From: Shimwellia blattae DSM 4481 = NBRC 105725
GTDB taxonomy: Bacteria; Pseudomonadota; Gammaproteobacteria; Enterobacterales; Enterobacteriaceae
NCBI RefSeq assembly: GCF_000262305.1
Contig: NC_017910.1
Span: 1,302,001-1,366,000 of the forward strand
Length of the DNA stretch: 64,000 nt
Direction: 5' to 3'
The notes below the pieces were generated by a model that saw only the letters and a list, made by a program, of their open reading frames with translations, had not been told where the DNA came from and did not search any database. Shown one piece after another: positions 51,090-60,564 of the stretch; within the stretch, counting starts at the first letter, position 1, and every line of letters starts with the position of its first letter. The position numbers and the translations under genes were made by a program.

Positions 51090-51214
51090 GGCTTGTGGTC
51101 TGGCGTACAGGCCAGAGCCCGGCGCGATGAGCGTTCTTTTGCCATTGCGACAGGGGCCATTTACCGTTACCTTATCGCTATTGCGCTAAATTCCTCACTG
51201 CCTGCGGTACTACC

Positions 51215-54064
51215 TTGAAATATTTCGTCTCTTTCCGCTCCACCCTCAAAGTCTCCCGCTATTTATTCCGGGCGCTGGCGCTGACGATCTGGTTACTGAT
51301 TGCCATCTTCACCGCGCTGTTTATTACCCGGGCGCTGCATGAGAAAGAAGCCGGGATACACCAGGCATTTAACCTGAATTTTGACCAGGCCCAGCGCTAT
51401 ATCCAGCGCACAACCGATGTGCTCAAAGAGCTGCAGTATGTGGCGGATAACCGTAATGAGGCCACAGGCAACACCCTGGCCCTGAACGGCAGCCAGCTGG
51501 ACCTGCCGGATTTTAACCCGCTACTTAACGATGCGGATTGCTCAACCGCCGCAGAAAAATGGCAGACACCGCTACAGTCGCTGGCCCTGTTTTTGCGCTA
51601 CTGGCGGGATAATTACGCCGCCAGTTATGATCTGAACCGGGTCTTTATGATAGGGGATGATAACCGGTGTATTGCGGATTTCGGGCTGCGTAACCTGCCC
51701 CTGGACCGGGAAAAAGCCATCAAAGCGCTGTATGAGCGTATTGCCCGGGGGGGCAGTTCGGCGCCGGATCTTAACAACAATATTTACTGGATAAGCCCCG
51801 GCCCGCGCCCGGGTGTGGGCTATTTTTACTCCCTGGCGCCTGTTTACCAGAGTGATCAGCGCCAGGGATTCCTCGGCGTGGAGCAGACCCTGCGGCTGGA
51901 AAGCCTCTACACCCCGGGTGTATTACCGGTTCAGGTCACCCTGCTGGATGAAAATGGCCGTCCGCTGCTCTCTACCGAAAAGAACGCCGAATCGCTGCGC
52001 CAGGAGACCCTGTGGGAGAGTGACAGCCTGCGCTTTGGCTATACGGACGGTTACCGCAATCTGGTGCTGCACAAAAACCTGCCGCCGTCATCGCTGACGG
52101 TGGTCTATTCAGTGCCGGTCAGCGTACTGCTGGAGCAGCTGCGGGTGCTGATTATCAACGGCCTGCTGCTGAATATTCTCGCCGCCGGGGTGCTGTTCAC
52201 CCTGTGCCGGATGTATGAAAAGCGGATTTTCCTGCCCGCCGAAAATGACGCCCAGCGCCTGGAAGAGCATGAGCAGTTCAACCGTAAAATTGTGGCGTCT
52301 GCCCCGGTGGGGATCTGCATTTTACGCACCCAGGACGGCACCAATATCCTCAGTAATGAGCTGGCCCACAACTACTTAAGTATGCTGACCCATGAGGATC
52401 GCCAGCGCCTGACCCAGATAATCAGCGGCCAGCAGGTGAATTTTGTGGATGTGCTGACCAGCAACAACACCAACCTGCAAATCAGCTTTGTCCACTCCCG
52501 CTACCGTAATGAGAACGTGGCGATTTGCGTGCTGGTGGATGTCAGCGCCCGCGTCAAAATGGAAGAGTCCCTCCAGGATATGGCCCAGGCGGCAGAGCAG
52601 GCCAGCCAGTCCAAATCCATGTTCCTGGCAACCGTCAGCCATGAGCTGCGCACGCCGCTGTACGGTATTATCGGCAACCTTGATCTGCTACAGACAAAAG
52701 CGCTGCCCAAAGGGGTGGATCGCCTGGTCACGGCGATGAATAACTCGTCGAGCCTGCTGCTGAAAATTATCAGCGATATTCTCGACTTCTCGAAAATAGA
52801 GTCCGAGCAGTTAAAAATCGAGCCGCGGCCGTTCTCCCCCCGGGAGGTCATGAACCATATTGTGGCGAACTACCACCCGCTGGTGGTGCGCAAACAGCTG
52901 GCCATGTACTGCTTTATTGATCCGGAGGTCCCGCTGCAGCTGGAAGGGGACCCGATGCGCTTACAGCAGGTTATCTCCAACCTGCTGAGCAACGCGATTA
53001 AATTTACCGACGTAGGCTGTATTATCCTGCGGGTGTCCGTGGTCGACGGCTATCTGACATTCGGGGTGCGGGATACGGGGGTCGGGATCCCGGACAAAGA
53101 AGTGCTGCGCCTGTTTGATCCGTTCTTCCAGGTGGGGACCGGTGTGCAGCGTAATTTCCAGGGCACCGGGCTGGGGCTGGCTATCTGCGAGAAACTTATC
53201 AATATGATGGACGGCGATATTGCCGTGGAGAGCGAGCCCGGCATGGGCAGCCAGTTTACCATCCGTATTCCGCTGTGGCAGGCCCAACTCTCTGCGGCCG
53301 AGCCTATTGCCGGGTTGCAGGGCAAACACTGCTGGCTGGATATCCACAATGGCGCCCTGCGCGAGGCACTGGGGCGGCTGCTGACCCTGAGCGGGATGCG
53401 CTATAGCCAGGTGACTGAGGAGGCGGCACCGCAGCCGGGCAATGACGAGGTGCTGATAACCGATCGCCAGGCGCCTGAGGCGTGGGGCGGTCTGGGGGTG
53501 ATTGTTTTCTGCCGTCGCCACATTGGTGCCCCGGTGGCGCAGTCCCCGGGTGTGTGGCTGCACAGCCTGGCGCTGGCGCATGATGTGATGAGCCTGCTGG
53601 GGCGGATGTACCGGGTGGATGTGCCCTCCACCAGCGGGGAGGCGGAGCTACCGGCGGTGGTGAACGCGCCGGAGTGCAACGACGATATGATGATTCTGGT
53701 GGTGGATGACCACCCGATCAACCGCCGTTTGCTGGCGGATCAGCTGGGCTCTCTCGGGTATCAGTGTAAGACTGCCCAGGACGGGGTTGATGCCCTGAAT
53801 GTGCTGAGTAAAAACCATATCGATATTGTGCTTAGCGATGTCAACATGCCGAATATGGACGGCTATCGCCTGACCCAGCGCATCCGCCAGCTGGGGCTGA
53901 CCCTGCCGGTTATCGGGGTGACCGCCAACGCGCTGGCAGAAGAGCGCCAGCGTTGTCTGGCCTCGGGGATGGACAGTTGCCTGTCGAAGCCGGTAACCCT
54001 GGATGTTATCAAAAAGACCCTGAGCGCGTTTGCCGCACAGGTGCGTAAGGGGCGGGAAAGCTAG
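51215..54064 (+). CDS. rcsC: Hybrid sensor histidine kinase RcsC
   Basis: RcsC is the inner-membrane hybrid kinase of the Rcs phosphorelay, which responds to outer-membrane and peptidoglycan stress. It has 949 residues, as in E. coli. A first membrane helix (about 19-41) and a second (about 310-332) flank the periplasmic domain. A PAS-like segment follows. The HisKA domain has VSHELRTPLYG with H476, and the HATPase has NLLSNAIKFTD and GTGLGLAICEKL. The C-terminal receiver has SDVNMPNMDGYR with D875. The periplasmic domain and the ABL linker are the most diverged parts. The start is TTG with a poor Shine-Dalgarno, aligning with the E. coli start. It is convergent with rcsB. Confidence 0.96.
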   Translation: MKYFVSFRSTLKVSRYLFRALALTIWLLIAIFTALFITRALHEKEAGIHQAFNLNFDQAQRYIQRTTDVLKELQYVADNRNEATGNTLALNGSQLDLPDFNPLLNDADCSTAAEKWQTPLQSLALFLRYWRDNYAASYDLNRVFMIGDDNRCIADFGLRNLPLDREKAIKALYERIARGGSSAPDLNNNIYWISPGPRPGVGYFYSLAPVYQSDQRQGFLGVEQTLRLESLYTPGVLPVQVTLLDENGRPLLSTEKNAESLRQETLWESDSLRFGYTDGYRNLVLHKNLPPSSLTVVYSVPVSVLLEQLRVLIINGLLLNILAAGVLFTLCRMYEKRIFLPAENDAQRLEEHEQFNRKIVASAPVGICILRTQDGTNILSNELAHNYLSMLTHEDRQRLTQIISGQQVNFVDVLTSNNTNLQISFVHSRYRNENVAICVLVDVSARVKMEESLQDMAQAAEQASQSKSMFLATVSHELRTPLYGIIGNLDLLQTKALPKGVDRLVTAMNNSSSLLLKIISDILDFSKIESEQLKIEPRPFSPREVMNHIVANYHPLVVRKQLAMYCFIDPEVPLQLEGDPMRLQQVISNLLSNAIKFTDVGCIILRVSVVDGYLTFGVRDTGVGIPDKEVLRLFDPFFQVGTGVQRNFQGTGLGLAICEKLINMMDGDIAVESEPGMGSQFTIRIPLWQAQLSAAEPIAGLQGKHCWLDIHNGALREALGRLLTLSGMRYSQVTEEAAPQPGNDEVLITDRQAPEAWGGLGVIVFCRRHIGAPVAQSPGVWLHSLALAHDVMSLLGRMYRVDVPSTSGEAELPAVVNAPECNDDMMILVVDDHPINRRLLADQLGSLGYQCKTAQDGVDALNVLSKNHIDIVLSDVNMPNMDGYRLTQRIRQLGLTLPVIGVTANALAEERQRCLASGMDSCLSKPVTLDVIKKTLSAFAAQVRKGRES

Positions 54065-54068
54065 TGCG

Positions 54069-54092
54069 CAGGTGCCCCGGGTGGGGCACCTG
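54069..54092. terminator. Perfect hairpin between convergent rcsC and rcsB
   Basis: CAGGTGCCCC-GGGT-GGGGCACCTG is a perfect 10-bp stem with a 4-base loop placed 5 bp after the rcsC stop codon and 7 bp before the rcsB stop codon. No T-tract follows on either side. It may act as a bidirectional transcript end or processing barrier. Confidence 0.5.
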
Positions 54093-54099
54093 GTGAGGA

Positions 54100-54750
54100 T
54101 TACTCTTTGTCGGAGGCCGGAAGGCTGACCGAGGAGAGGTAGTTCAGCAGGGCGATGTCGTTATCCACACCCAGCTTCATCATGGCCGATTTTTTCTGGC
54201 TACTGATGGTCTTAATACTGCGGTTCAGTTTGCGGGCAATCTCGGTGACCAGGAAGCCTTCGGCAAACAGGCGCAGCACTTCGCTCTCTTTTGGTGACAG
54301 GCGCTTGTCGCCATAGCCACCGGCGCTGATTTTCTCCAGCAGGCGCGAAACGCTTTCCGGGGTGAACTTTTTCCCTTTTTGCAGTGCCGCCAGCGCTTTA
54401 GGCAGATCGGTCGGCGCCCCCTGTTTCAGAACGATCCCTTCGATGTCCAGCTCCAGCACCGCGCTGAGGATGGCCGGGTTATTGTTCATGGTCAGAACAA
54501 TGATTGAGATATCCGGGAAGTGGCGCTTGATGTATTTGATAAGCGTAATACCGTCGCCGTATTTGTCCCCTGGCATGGAGAGATCGGTAATCAGTACATG
54601 GGCGTCAAGTTTGGGAAGGTTATTGATGAGCGCAGTGGAATCTTCGAACTCACCGACGACGTTAACCCACTCGATTTGTTCTAGTGATTTACGAATGCCG
54701 AATAAAACAATCGGATGATCATCGGCAATAATTACGTTCATATTGTTCAT
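54100..54750 (-). CDS. rcsB: Response regulator RcsB
   Basis: RcsB is the DNA-binding regulator of the Rcs system that controls capsule, motility and division genes, alone or with RcsA. The 216-residue form starts MNNMNVIIADDHP and is nearly identical to E. coli. An upstream in-frame extension overlaps rcsD and is unlikely. The phosphoacceptor is D56 (VLITDLSMPG). The C-terminal LuxR-type helix-turn-helix (about 150-205) includes LSPKESEVLRLFAEGFLV. It lies 16 bp after rcsD on the same strand. Confidence 0.98.
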   Translation of the reverse strand: MNNMNVIIADDHPIVLFGIRKSLEQIEWVNVVGEFEDSTALINNLPKLDAHVLITDLSMPGDKYGDGITLIKYIKRHFPDISIIVLTMNNNPAILSAVLELDIEGIVLKQGAPTDLPKALAALQKGKKFTPESVSRLLEKISAGGYGDKRLSPKESEVLRLFAEGFLVTEIARKLNRSIKTISSQKKSAMMKLGVDNDIALLNYLSSVSLPASDKE

Positions 54751-54766
54751 GTTATAGGCTACCTTG

Positions 54767-57430
54767 CTATAGCAAGCGTTTGACATAACCGTCAATGTCG
54801 CTGATGTATTTTTCTATGGCCGGAGCATCTTTCTCGCGGATGTGCTGCTCCAGCGTTTCACATAACTGTTTACCAGGGTGCAGGTTTAACATTGCAAATA
54901 CCCCTTTCAGACGATGTGCGGTTTGTGCCAGGGCAGCATGATCGCTACTCGCTGCTTCATTATACAGCCTCCCGACATCCTCCGGTACCGTATCGGCAAA
55001 CAGAGCGTAATACCCGCTGGCATGAAGTTGTGTACTTTCGTCGCTACCGGATACCGTTTCTACCTGAATATCCTCAGAGAGTTGCGCTTCAATCAGCTGC
55101 AACACTGCTTCCTGAACGGCAGAACTTATATTAAAGTTTGCGCAGAATTTCCCTTCACCTATTTTGCGCATTCCGGGCTCATCATCGCTTAAAAGCACAC
55201 CGCTGGCTGTAAGATTAGACGGATTATCTGTTAAAAAAACATCAAATTCTTGACTTGCCAGCCGTTCATCCGGCGTGATGCAGCTCGCCCCCCAGCTTTC
55301 CAGCAGGCGGGTGACAATATGGCGCACTTCGTTTGCCGTCACATCCACCATGGCGATAACATCGTCCAGCAGTTTTTCCTGCTCATCGCCGGTCTCTTCT
55401 TCGGCCTGTGGCGCCTCTACGGGCATGTTTACGTGCAGGGTGTAGCGGGTGCCCAGCTGATCCCGGGATTTAATATTCAGATGCCCCCCCAGTTTACGTG
55501 CCAGCTGGTTGCACAGGTAGAATGTCAGGCCGTTCGCCTGCTGCTGCTCGTCGCTTGAGGTGGGGCTGAAGAACGGAAAGTGCAGGTTATCTATTTCGTC
55601 GTTATTGATACCGTTGCCGGTGTCGATAATGCGGAATGTCAGGCGCTCGGGGGATGAGGCATCCTGGTCGATCTCCAGAGTGATTTTCCCAATCCGGGTG
55701 GTGACCAGCGCGTAGTGGATAAGCATCAGCAGGATGGTGCGCAGCGCCTCGCGATCGCCGTGGCGCGCAGCCCCCGCCGCCAGATGGTTATTCACCAGCA
55801 ACTGCAACCCTTTGCGGCGAATCGCCGGTAATACCTCCGGAACCACTTCATCAACCAGCGCCTGCAGGGTAAAGCGCTGAACTTCGCCTTCCCAGGCGTC
55901 GGCTTCCAGCGCGTTGAGCAACTGGATCTCCTGAACCAGGCGGATGATATTTTCCGCCGTGCTGACCAGTGCGCTGCCGCTTTCGCCAGACAGCTGGCTG
56001 GCCTGGTTGGCAAGACGCAGGGTCGGGGCTTTTAGCGCCTCGCCAATGTGCTCCATAAACGAGGCGCGCCCGGCCTGGTTTTTCTCATACAGGCGCTGGG
56101 CCTGCTTCAGTTTTTTATTCACCAGAACTTCTTTGTCCTGATCGCGAATAACAAAAATTTGCGTGCGCGGCGCTATCTGGCTGCGGTACTGGCGAATCTC
56201 ATAGAGCTCATTATTGATGGTGGCCTGAATCACCCCCTGGTGCTGATCCGCAAGGCTTGCGATATTTTGCAGGTTCAGGTGGGGCAGCAGGTGATCGGCA
56301 ATCTTATTACTGATAACGGTGCGGTTGGCGTCCAGATCGTGAACCAGCAGCCCGAGGGGCAACTGGGCGACTATCTCTTCATTCAGCGCCCGCAGGGTCT
56401 GAAGCTCGCCCTGGCCGGGGGCCACCGGGGTTGCCACCGGTCGGGCCTGGGGATGACGAAAACGGATATAACCGTACATGGCCATCATCAGCAGCAGAAT
56501 ATTCAGCAGCAGGGGCAGGGCAATGCTCTGGAGCGACTGGCTCAGCAACATGCCGGTGGGCACCTGCCAGACCAGGCGCAGCTGGCTGTTGTTCACCGGC
56601 GAGGCGATATCTATCCGGGTGCCATTAAAGCTGACGGTCACGCTCCCGGTGCTTTTCCGCTCGCCGCTGGCCACCGGATCAAGGCGGATGCTGTTAAGGG
56701 GCATATCCGGGGCTATCAGGTCGTTGACTGGCAGATCAAAGGCGACCACGGTGGCCAGGTGGCCGGGCTGGTTGAAAGTGGTGCGCAGGGTAAAGTAATA
56801 GCTGTTCTGCCAGCTGGACTGGCGCAGGGCAGAGAAACTCTCCCGTTCATCCAGCACGTTTGCCTGCTGCAGCATTTCGGCCCGCCGTAAATCCACCATA
56901 TTCTCAACGCCGGACTCTTTAAACCCGGCGGTCAGGTCTTTTAGCGGCAGGGTGGAGATCATGATCATGCTGTTATCCTGGCCGTTCAGGTAGTACATCG
57001 ACCAGGGGATGTTTTCCGCCCCCCACAGGGCGTCCAGATACCCTGAAATGCGCTGGGCCATTTCCAGGGTGTCACTATCGTGGGAGCCAAAAATCAGCGC
57101 TTCTGTTTTGCGACGCGGTTTTTCCAGGTAGTAGACATCCTGGCGCAGGCGGGTCTCCTGTAGCCCGTTATTCTGGTCACTTCCCTGGGCTGCGGCGATA
57201 TTGTCGTAAATCTGCCAGGTGGTGTAGCGCCAGGTTTCGATACGTTTTTCCAGCAGATGGCTGATGTCTGCCACCTGATAGCTTTTATTCTTCAGCCACC
57301 CGGTCACCGCGCTTTGTACCAGAACCCCCATGGCGATCAGCAGCATGATCACCAGCAACAGGAAAAAGCGGGTGATACTCCCCGGCATAAGAGAAAACTT
57401 GCTGAAAAAGCTGCTGTCTGCCTTGCTCAT
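54767..57430 (-). CDS. rcsD: Phosphotransfer intermediate RcsD
   Basis: RcsD is the inner-membrane protein that relays phosphate from RcsC to RcsB and is the target of the inhibitor IgaA. It has 887 residues (890 in E. coli). Membrane helices lie at about 18-40 and 305-325, with a periplasmic domain between them. A degenerate histidine-kinase-like region follows, without the catalytic histidine. The C-terminal HPt domain carries H839 in LAQTAHRLKGVFAML. It is transcribed with rcsB, and its upstream side faces the ompC region. Confidence 0.96.
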   Translation of the reverse strand: MSKADSSFFSKFSLMPGSITRFFLLLVIMLLIAMGVLVQSAVTGWLKNKSYQVADISHLLEKRIETWRYTTWQIYDNIAAAQGSDQNNGLQETRLRQDVYYLEKPRRKTEALIFGSHDSDTLEMAQRISGYLDALWGAENIPWSMYYLNGQDNSMIMISTLPLKDLTAGFKESGVENMVDLRRAEMLQQANVLDERESFSALRQSSWQNSYYFTLRTTFNQPGHLATVVAFDLPVNDLIAPDMPLNSIRLDPVASGERKSTGSVTVSFNGTRIDIASPVNNSQLRLVWQVPTGMLLSQSLQSIALPLLLNILLLMMAMYGYIRFRHPQARPVATPVAPGQGELQTLRALNEEIVAQLPLGLLVHDLDANRTVISNKIADHLLPHLNLQNIASLADQHQGVIQATINNELYEIRQYRSQIAPRTQIFVIRDQDKEVLVNKKLKQAQRLYEKNQAGRASFMEHIGEALKAPTLRLANQASQLSGESGSALVSTAENIIRLVQEIQLLNALEADAWEGEVQRFTLQALVDEVVPEVLPAIRRKGLQLLVNNHLAAGAARHGDREALRTILLMLIHYALVTTRIGKITLEIDQDASSPERLTFRIIDTGNGINNDEIDNLHFPFFSPTSSDEQQQANGLTFYLCNQLARKLGGHLNIKSRDQLGTRYTLHVNMPVEAPQAEEETGDEQEKLLDDVIAMVDVTANEVRHIVTRLLESWGASCITPDERLASQEFDVFLTDNPSNLTASGVLLSDDEPGMRKIGEGKFCANFNISSAVQEAVLQLIEAQLSEDIQVETVSGSDESTQLHASGYYALFADTVPEDVGRLYNEAASSDHAALAQTAHRLKGVFAMLNLHPGKQLCETLEQHIREKDAPAIEKYISDIDGYVKRLL

Positions 57431-57893
57431 GATGGCTGTGTAACCTGTTTAATGGCGGTCCTGGACACACTGTGGACCGCTAAGCATACCGGTAAATAGC
57501 CTTCCCGTCATCGTTCCCGGCCCGGATAACCCCGCAGCGTACCGGTAATTAATTCCGTGAGATAAAGATCACACGGCGAAACAAAAATAGTTGCCATCGG
57601 AAAATAAATTTTTCTTATATTTAGCGCGAAATGAACATCGCTCAAAAAATATACCCTGAAACGATTAAAATTTAATCTTGATAATAACGCGAGGAGGCTG
57701 AATATTAACCATTCCCGGGTGATGGCCTGTGAAAATAGATAATATAACTCTTTGGATTTTATTGTTTTTGTAATTTATCAGGCGGGGTTGTTGCGTGGCG
57801 AATATCAGGCTAATAATCATTTAGTGTGGTTATCACGTAATGAAATCACCAGAATCAACCAGGATAATGATGACAGGGATCGCATAAACGGCT

Positions 57894-57956
57894 AAAAACC
57901 CAACGGGGTTTTACCATTTGGTGCGATTGGCTTGATTTTTGTTAATACTATGAAAG
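57894..57956 (-). ncRNA. micF: Possible diverged MicF-type antisense RNA
   Basis: In the E. coli position (divergent from ompC, beyond a conserved TTGAC...AGTGCTG block at 57979-57993), the minus strand reads TTTCATAGTATTAAC, weakly like the MicF 5' end. It ends in a hairpin AACCC-CGTT-GGGTT with five T. The candidate is about 63 nt, against 93 for E. coli MicF. The region that pairs with ompF mRNA is not well conserved. It may be a decayed or retargeted copy, or chance; confidence is low. Confidence 0.28.
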
Positions 57957-58027
57957 TTATAGAAAATGATTTTTTTATTGACGCATAGTGCTGTTATGTT
58001 TGGCAAAGCGTGCGGCTAAAAGTTCCC

Positions 58028-58075
58028 TGAAATACATATTTTGTTACATTTGCGGCGCTGCATGAAACAACTAAA
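58028..58075 (+). promoter_or_regulatory. OmpR-binding region of the ompC promoter
   Basis: The stretch contains TGAAATACATATTTTGTTAC, then TTACATTT and ATGAAACAACT, which match the repeated GAAACA/TTACAT elements of E. coli ompC OmpR boxes. It directly precedes AAAAGTTTTAGTATC, the conserved ompC core-promoter region. Osmolarity-dependent activation by OmpR is therefore expected. Confidence 0.6.
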
Positions 58076-58204
58076 AAGTTTTAGTATCCTAATCCAGTTG
58101 GATTGCACTGATGTTGTTTTACACAATAAATCCGCCGGCTGGTTATAGGGTGTAACCAGTACGCAGTGGCATATATAAAAAAGGCATATAACAGAGGGTA
58201 TAAC

Positions 58205-59302
58205 ATGAAAGTTAAAGTCCTGTCCCTGTTGGTACCGGCTCTGCTGGTTGCTGGCACCGCGAATGCGGCAGAAATCTATAATAAAGACGGAAATAAATTA
58301 GATCTCTACGGTAAAGTTGTTGGTCTGCACTACTTCTCTGATGATGACGGTGCTGATGGCGACCAGTCTTATGTCCGCCTCGGGTTTAAAGGTGAAACTC
58401 AGATCAGCGATCAGCTGACCGGTTACGGCCAGTGGGAATACAACCTCCAGGCAAACAACACTGAAGATACCTCTGACCAGGCATGGACCCGTCTGGGCTT
58501 CGCCGGTCTGAAATTTGGTGACGCGGGCTCTTTTGACTACGGCCGTAACTACGGTGTGGTTTATGACGTGACCTCCTGGACCGACGTTCTGCCGGAATTC
58601 GGCGGCGACACTTACGGTTCTGACAACTTCCTGCAGCAGCGTGGTAATGGTCTGGCGACCTACCGCGTGACTGACTTCTTCGGCCTGGTTGACGGCCTGA
58701 ACGTTGCCCTGCAGTACCAGGGTAAAAACGGCAGCGTAAGTGGCGAAGGCGCGACTAACAACGGCCGTAAGTGGAGCAAGCAGAATGGCGACGGCTTTGG
58801 CGGCGCTATCACTTATGACATCATCGACGGCTTCTCCGCCGGTGCTGCGGTTGCCAGCTCCAAACGTACTGACGATCAGAACGTTGATCGCCTGATGGGT
58901 AATGGCGACAAAGCCACCACCTATACCGGCGGCCTGAAATATGACGCGTACAACGTCTACCTGGCAGCACAGTACACCCAGACTTATAACGCAACCCGCA
59001 TCGGCAGCCTGGGCTTTGCGAACAAAGCACAGAACTTCGAAGTGGTTGCTCAGTACCAGTTCGACTTCGGTCTGCGTCCGTCTGTGGCTTACCTGCAGTC
59101 TAAAGGTAAGGACCTGGGTCACGGCTGGAACGACGAAGATATCCTGAAATATGTTGATGTGGGCGCGACCTACTACTTCAACAAAAACATGTCCACCTAT
59201 GTTGATTACAAAATCAACCTGCTGGACAAAAACAGCTTCACCCGCGCAGCCGGTATCTCTACCGACGATATCGTAGCACTGGGCCTGGTTTACCAGTTCT
59301 GA
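58205..59302 (+). CDS. ompC: Outer membrane porin OmpC
   Basis: OmpC is a trimeric 16-strand beta-barrel general porin. It is 365 residues (367 in E. coli). The signal peptide is residues 1-21 ([21 protein letters not shown]), with mature [17 protein letters not shown]. The constriction-loop 3 motif is conserved ([15 protein letters not shown]). The chain ends in ALGLVYQF with the C-terminal phenylalanine needed for BAM recognition. The start follows AGAGGGTATAAC, as in E. coli; an upstream in-frame ATG is not used because it would spoil the signal peptide. A terminator follows. Confidence 0.95.
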   Translation: MKVKVLSLLVPALLVAGTANAAEIYNKDGNKLDLYGKVVGLHYFSDDDGADGDQSYVRLGFKGETQISDQLTGYGQWEYNLQANNTEDTSDQAWTRLGFAGLKFGDAGSFDYGRNYGVVYDVTSWTDVLPEFGGDTYGSDNFLQQRGNGLATYRVTDFFGLVDGLNVALQYQGKNGSVSGEGATNNGRKWSKQNGDGFGGAITYDIIDGFSAGAAVASSKRTDDQNVDRLMGNGDKATTYTGGLKYDAYNVYLAAQYTQTYNATRIGSLGFANKAQNFEVVAQYQFDFGLRPSVAYLQSKGKDLGHGWNDEDILKYVDVGATYYFNKNMSTYVDYKINLLDKNSFTRAAGISTDDIVALGLVYQF

Positions 59303-59322
59303 TTTGCTGCTACAGCGTAAAG

Positions 59323-59348
59323 AAGGGGCCTGAAAGGGCCCCTTTTTT
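59323..59348 (+). terminator. Rho-independent terminator after ompC
   Basis: AAGGGGCC-TGAAAG-GGCCCCTT is a perfect 8-bp stem followed by TTTT. It lies 20 bp after the ompC stop codon. Confidence 0.9.
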
Positions 59349-59440
59349 ATCTGTTTTTCCGCAATAACCTGATAATCCCCCCGGCCTGGCAGACAATTTT
59401 CGTATATGCTTGCCCGGCTGTTTTTTGAGGATAATACAAC

Positions 59441-60493
59441 ATGGAACTGACGCTGATACGGGCCGGTCTGGTTGCCGGGTTACTGCTCCTGACCGGTTGC
59501 GATACAAAAAATGCCCCGCCAGAGGAAAAGACCACCTCAGTGGTGCTGGAGGGGAAAACCATGGGCACCTACTGGCGGGCGAGCCTTGCCGGGGTAGACA
59601 GTGCCCGGGCAGAGACGCTGCGCCATAAGATCCAGTCTCAGCTGGACGGGGATGACCAGCTGATGTCCACCTGGAAGCCGGACTCCGCCCTGTCGCGCTT
59701 TAACCAGTCGCGCAGTACCGCGCCCTGGCCGGTAGATGAAGCCTTAAGCGATATTGTGACCGAAGCCCTGCGCGTGGGGGCGAAAACCTACGGCGCAATG
59801 GACATTACCGTGGGGCCACTGGTGAATCTGTGGGGGTTCGGGCCGGATAAACAGCCGGTAAAAACGCCGGATGCCAGCCAGATAGCCCGGGCGAAAGCGC
59901 AAACCGGCCTGAAACATTTAACGGTGATCAATAAAGCCGGGCAGCAGTGGCTGCAAAAAGATATTCCCGGGCTGTATGTGGATCTCTCGACCGTCGGGGA
60001 AGGGTATGCCGCCGATCATCTGGCGCGCCTGATGGAGCGGGAAGGGGTCAGCCGCTATCTGGTATCGGTTGGCGGGGCGGTGGTCACCCGGGGAACCAAC
60101 GGGGAGGGCAACCCCTGGCGGGTGGCTATTCAGAAGCCGACCGACCAGGAAAATGCCGTACAGGCGGTGGTTGATCTTAATGGTCACGGCATCAGCACCT
60201 CCGGCAGCTATCGCAACTATTATGAGCTGGATGGCAAACGTATTTCGCACGTTATCGATCCGGTGAGCGGGGCGCCCATTCAGCATAAACTGGTGTCGGT
60301 CACGGTGATTGCACCCAGCGCGCTGGAGGCAGACGCCTGGGATACTGGTCTGATGGTGCTTGGTACCGAAAAAGCGCAGCAGGTCGCCCGGGAGCAGCAA
60401 CTGGCCGTCTATATGATAACCCGCCAGGAGCAGGGGTTCGCGGTCTGGATGTCGCCGCAGTTTAAAACCTTTTTACTGAGCGGACAGAATTAA
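59441..60493 (+). CDS. apbE: FAD:protein FMN transferase ApbE
   Basis: ApbE covalently attaches FMN to threonines of target proteins such as NqrC/RnfG-type redox subunits, on the periplasmic side. The 350-residue protein is a lipoprotein: a hydrophobic leader is followed by the lipobox LLTGC with the cysteine at residue 20. Family motifs are LEGKTMGTYW, GAMDITVGPLVNLWGFGP, VDLSTVGEGYAADHLARLM and NGHGISTSGSYRNYYE. It lies between ompC and ada, and ada follows after 71 bp. Confidence 0.96.
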   Translation: MELTLIRAGLVAGLLLLTGCDTKNAPPEEKTTSVVLEGKTMGTYWRASLAGVDSARAETLRHKIQSQLDGDDQLMSTWKPDSALSRFNQSRSTAPWPVDEALSDIVTEALRVGAKTYGAMDITVGPLVNLWGFGPDKQPVKTPDASQIARAKAQTGLKHLTVINKAGQQWLQKDIPGLYVDLSTVGEGYAADHLARLMEREGVSRYLVSVGGAVVTRGTNGEGNPWRVAIQKPTDQENAVQAVVDLNGHGISTSGSYRNYYELDGKRISHVIDPVSGAPIQHKLVSVTVIAPSALEADAWDTGLMVLGTEKAQQVAREQQLAVYMITRQEQGFAVWMSPQFKTFLLSGQN

Positions 60494-60564
60494 AAAGCAG
60501 GATCACGGGCGTTTTCACCAGCCGGTTGTGGCACCGTGTTCCTGAACTTCTCAGGAGCACAGCG

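Larger units (their letters stand above)
57431..58204. promoter_or_regulatory. rcsD/ompC intergenic regulatory region
   Basis: This 774-bp AT-rich gap contains the rcsD promoter on the left and the ompC promoter on the right. In E. coli the antisense RNA gene micF lies here. The 190 bp before ompC clearly resemble E. coli: AAAAGTTTTAGTATC, GCAGTGGCAT and AAGGCATATAACAGAGGGT. The part further left has diverged. Its central section holds a hairpin with a T-tract on the minus strand (see the micF candidate). I found no protein-coding gene. Confidence 0.6.

Noticed and set aside
58166..58204. Upstream ATG extending ompC by 13 codons
   Set aside because: It would put a charged extension before a perfect signal peptide; the inner ATG has the proper ribosome binding site and matches E. 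coli.
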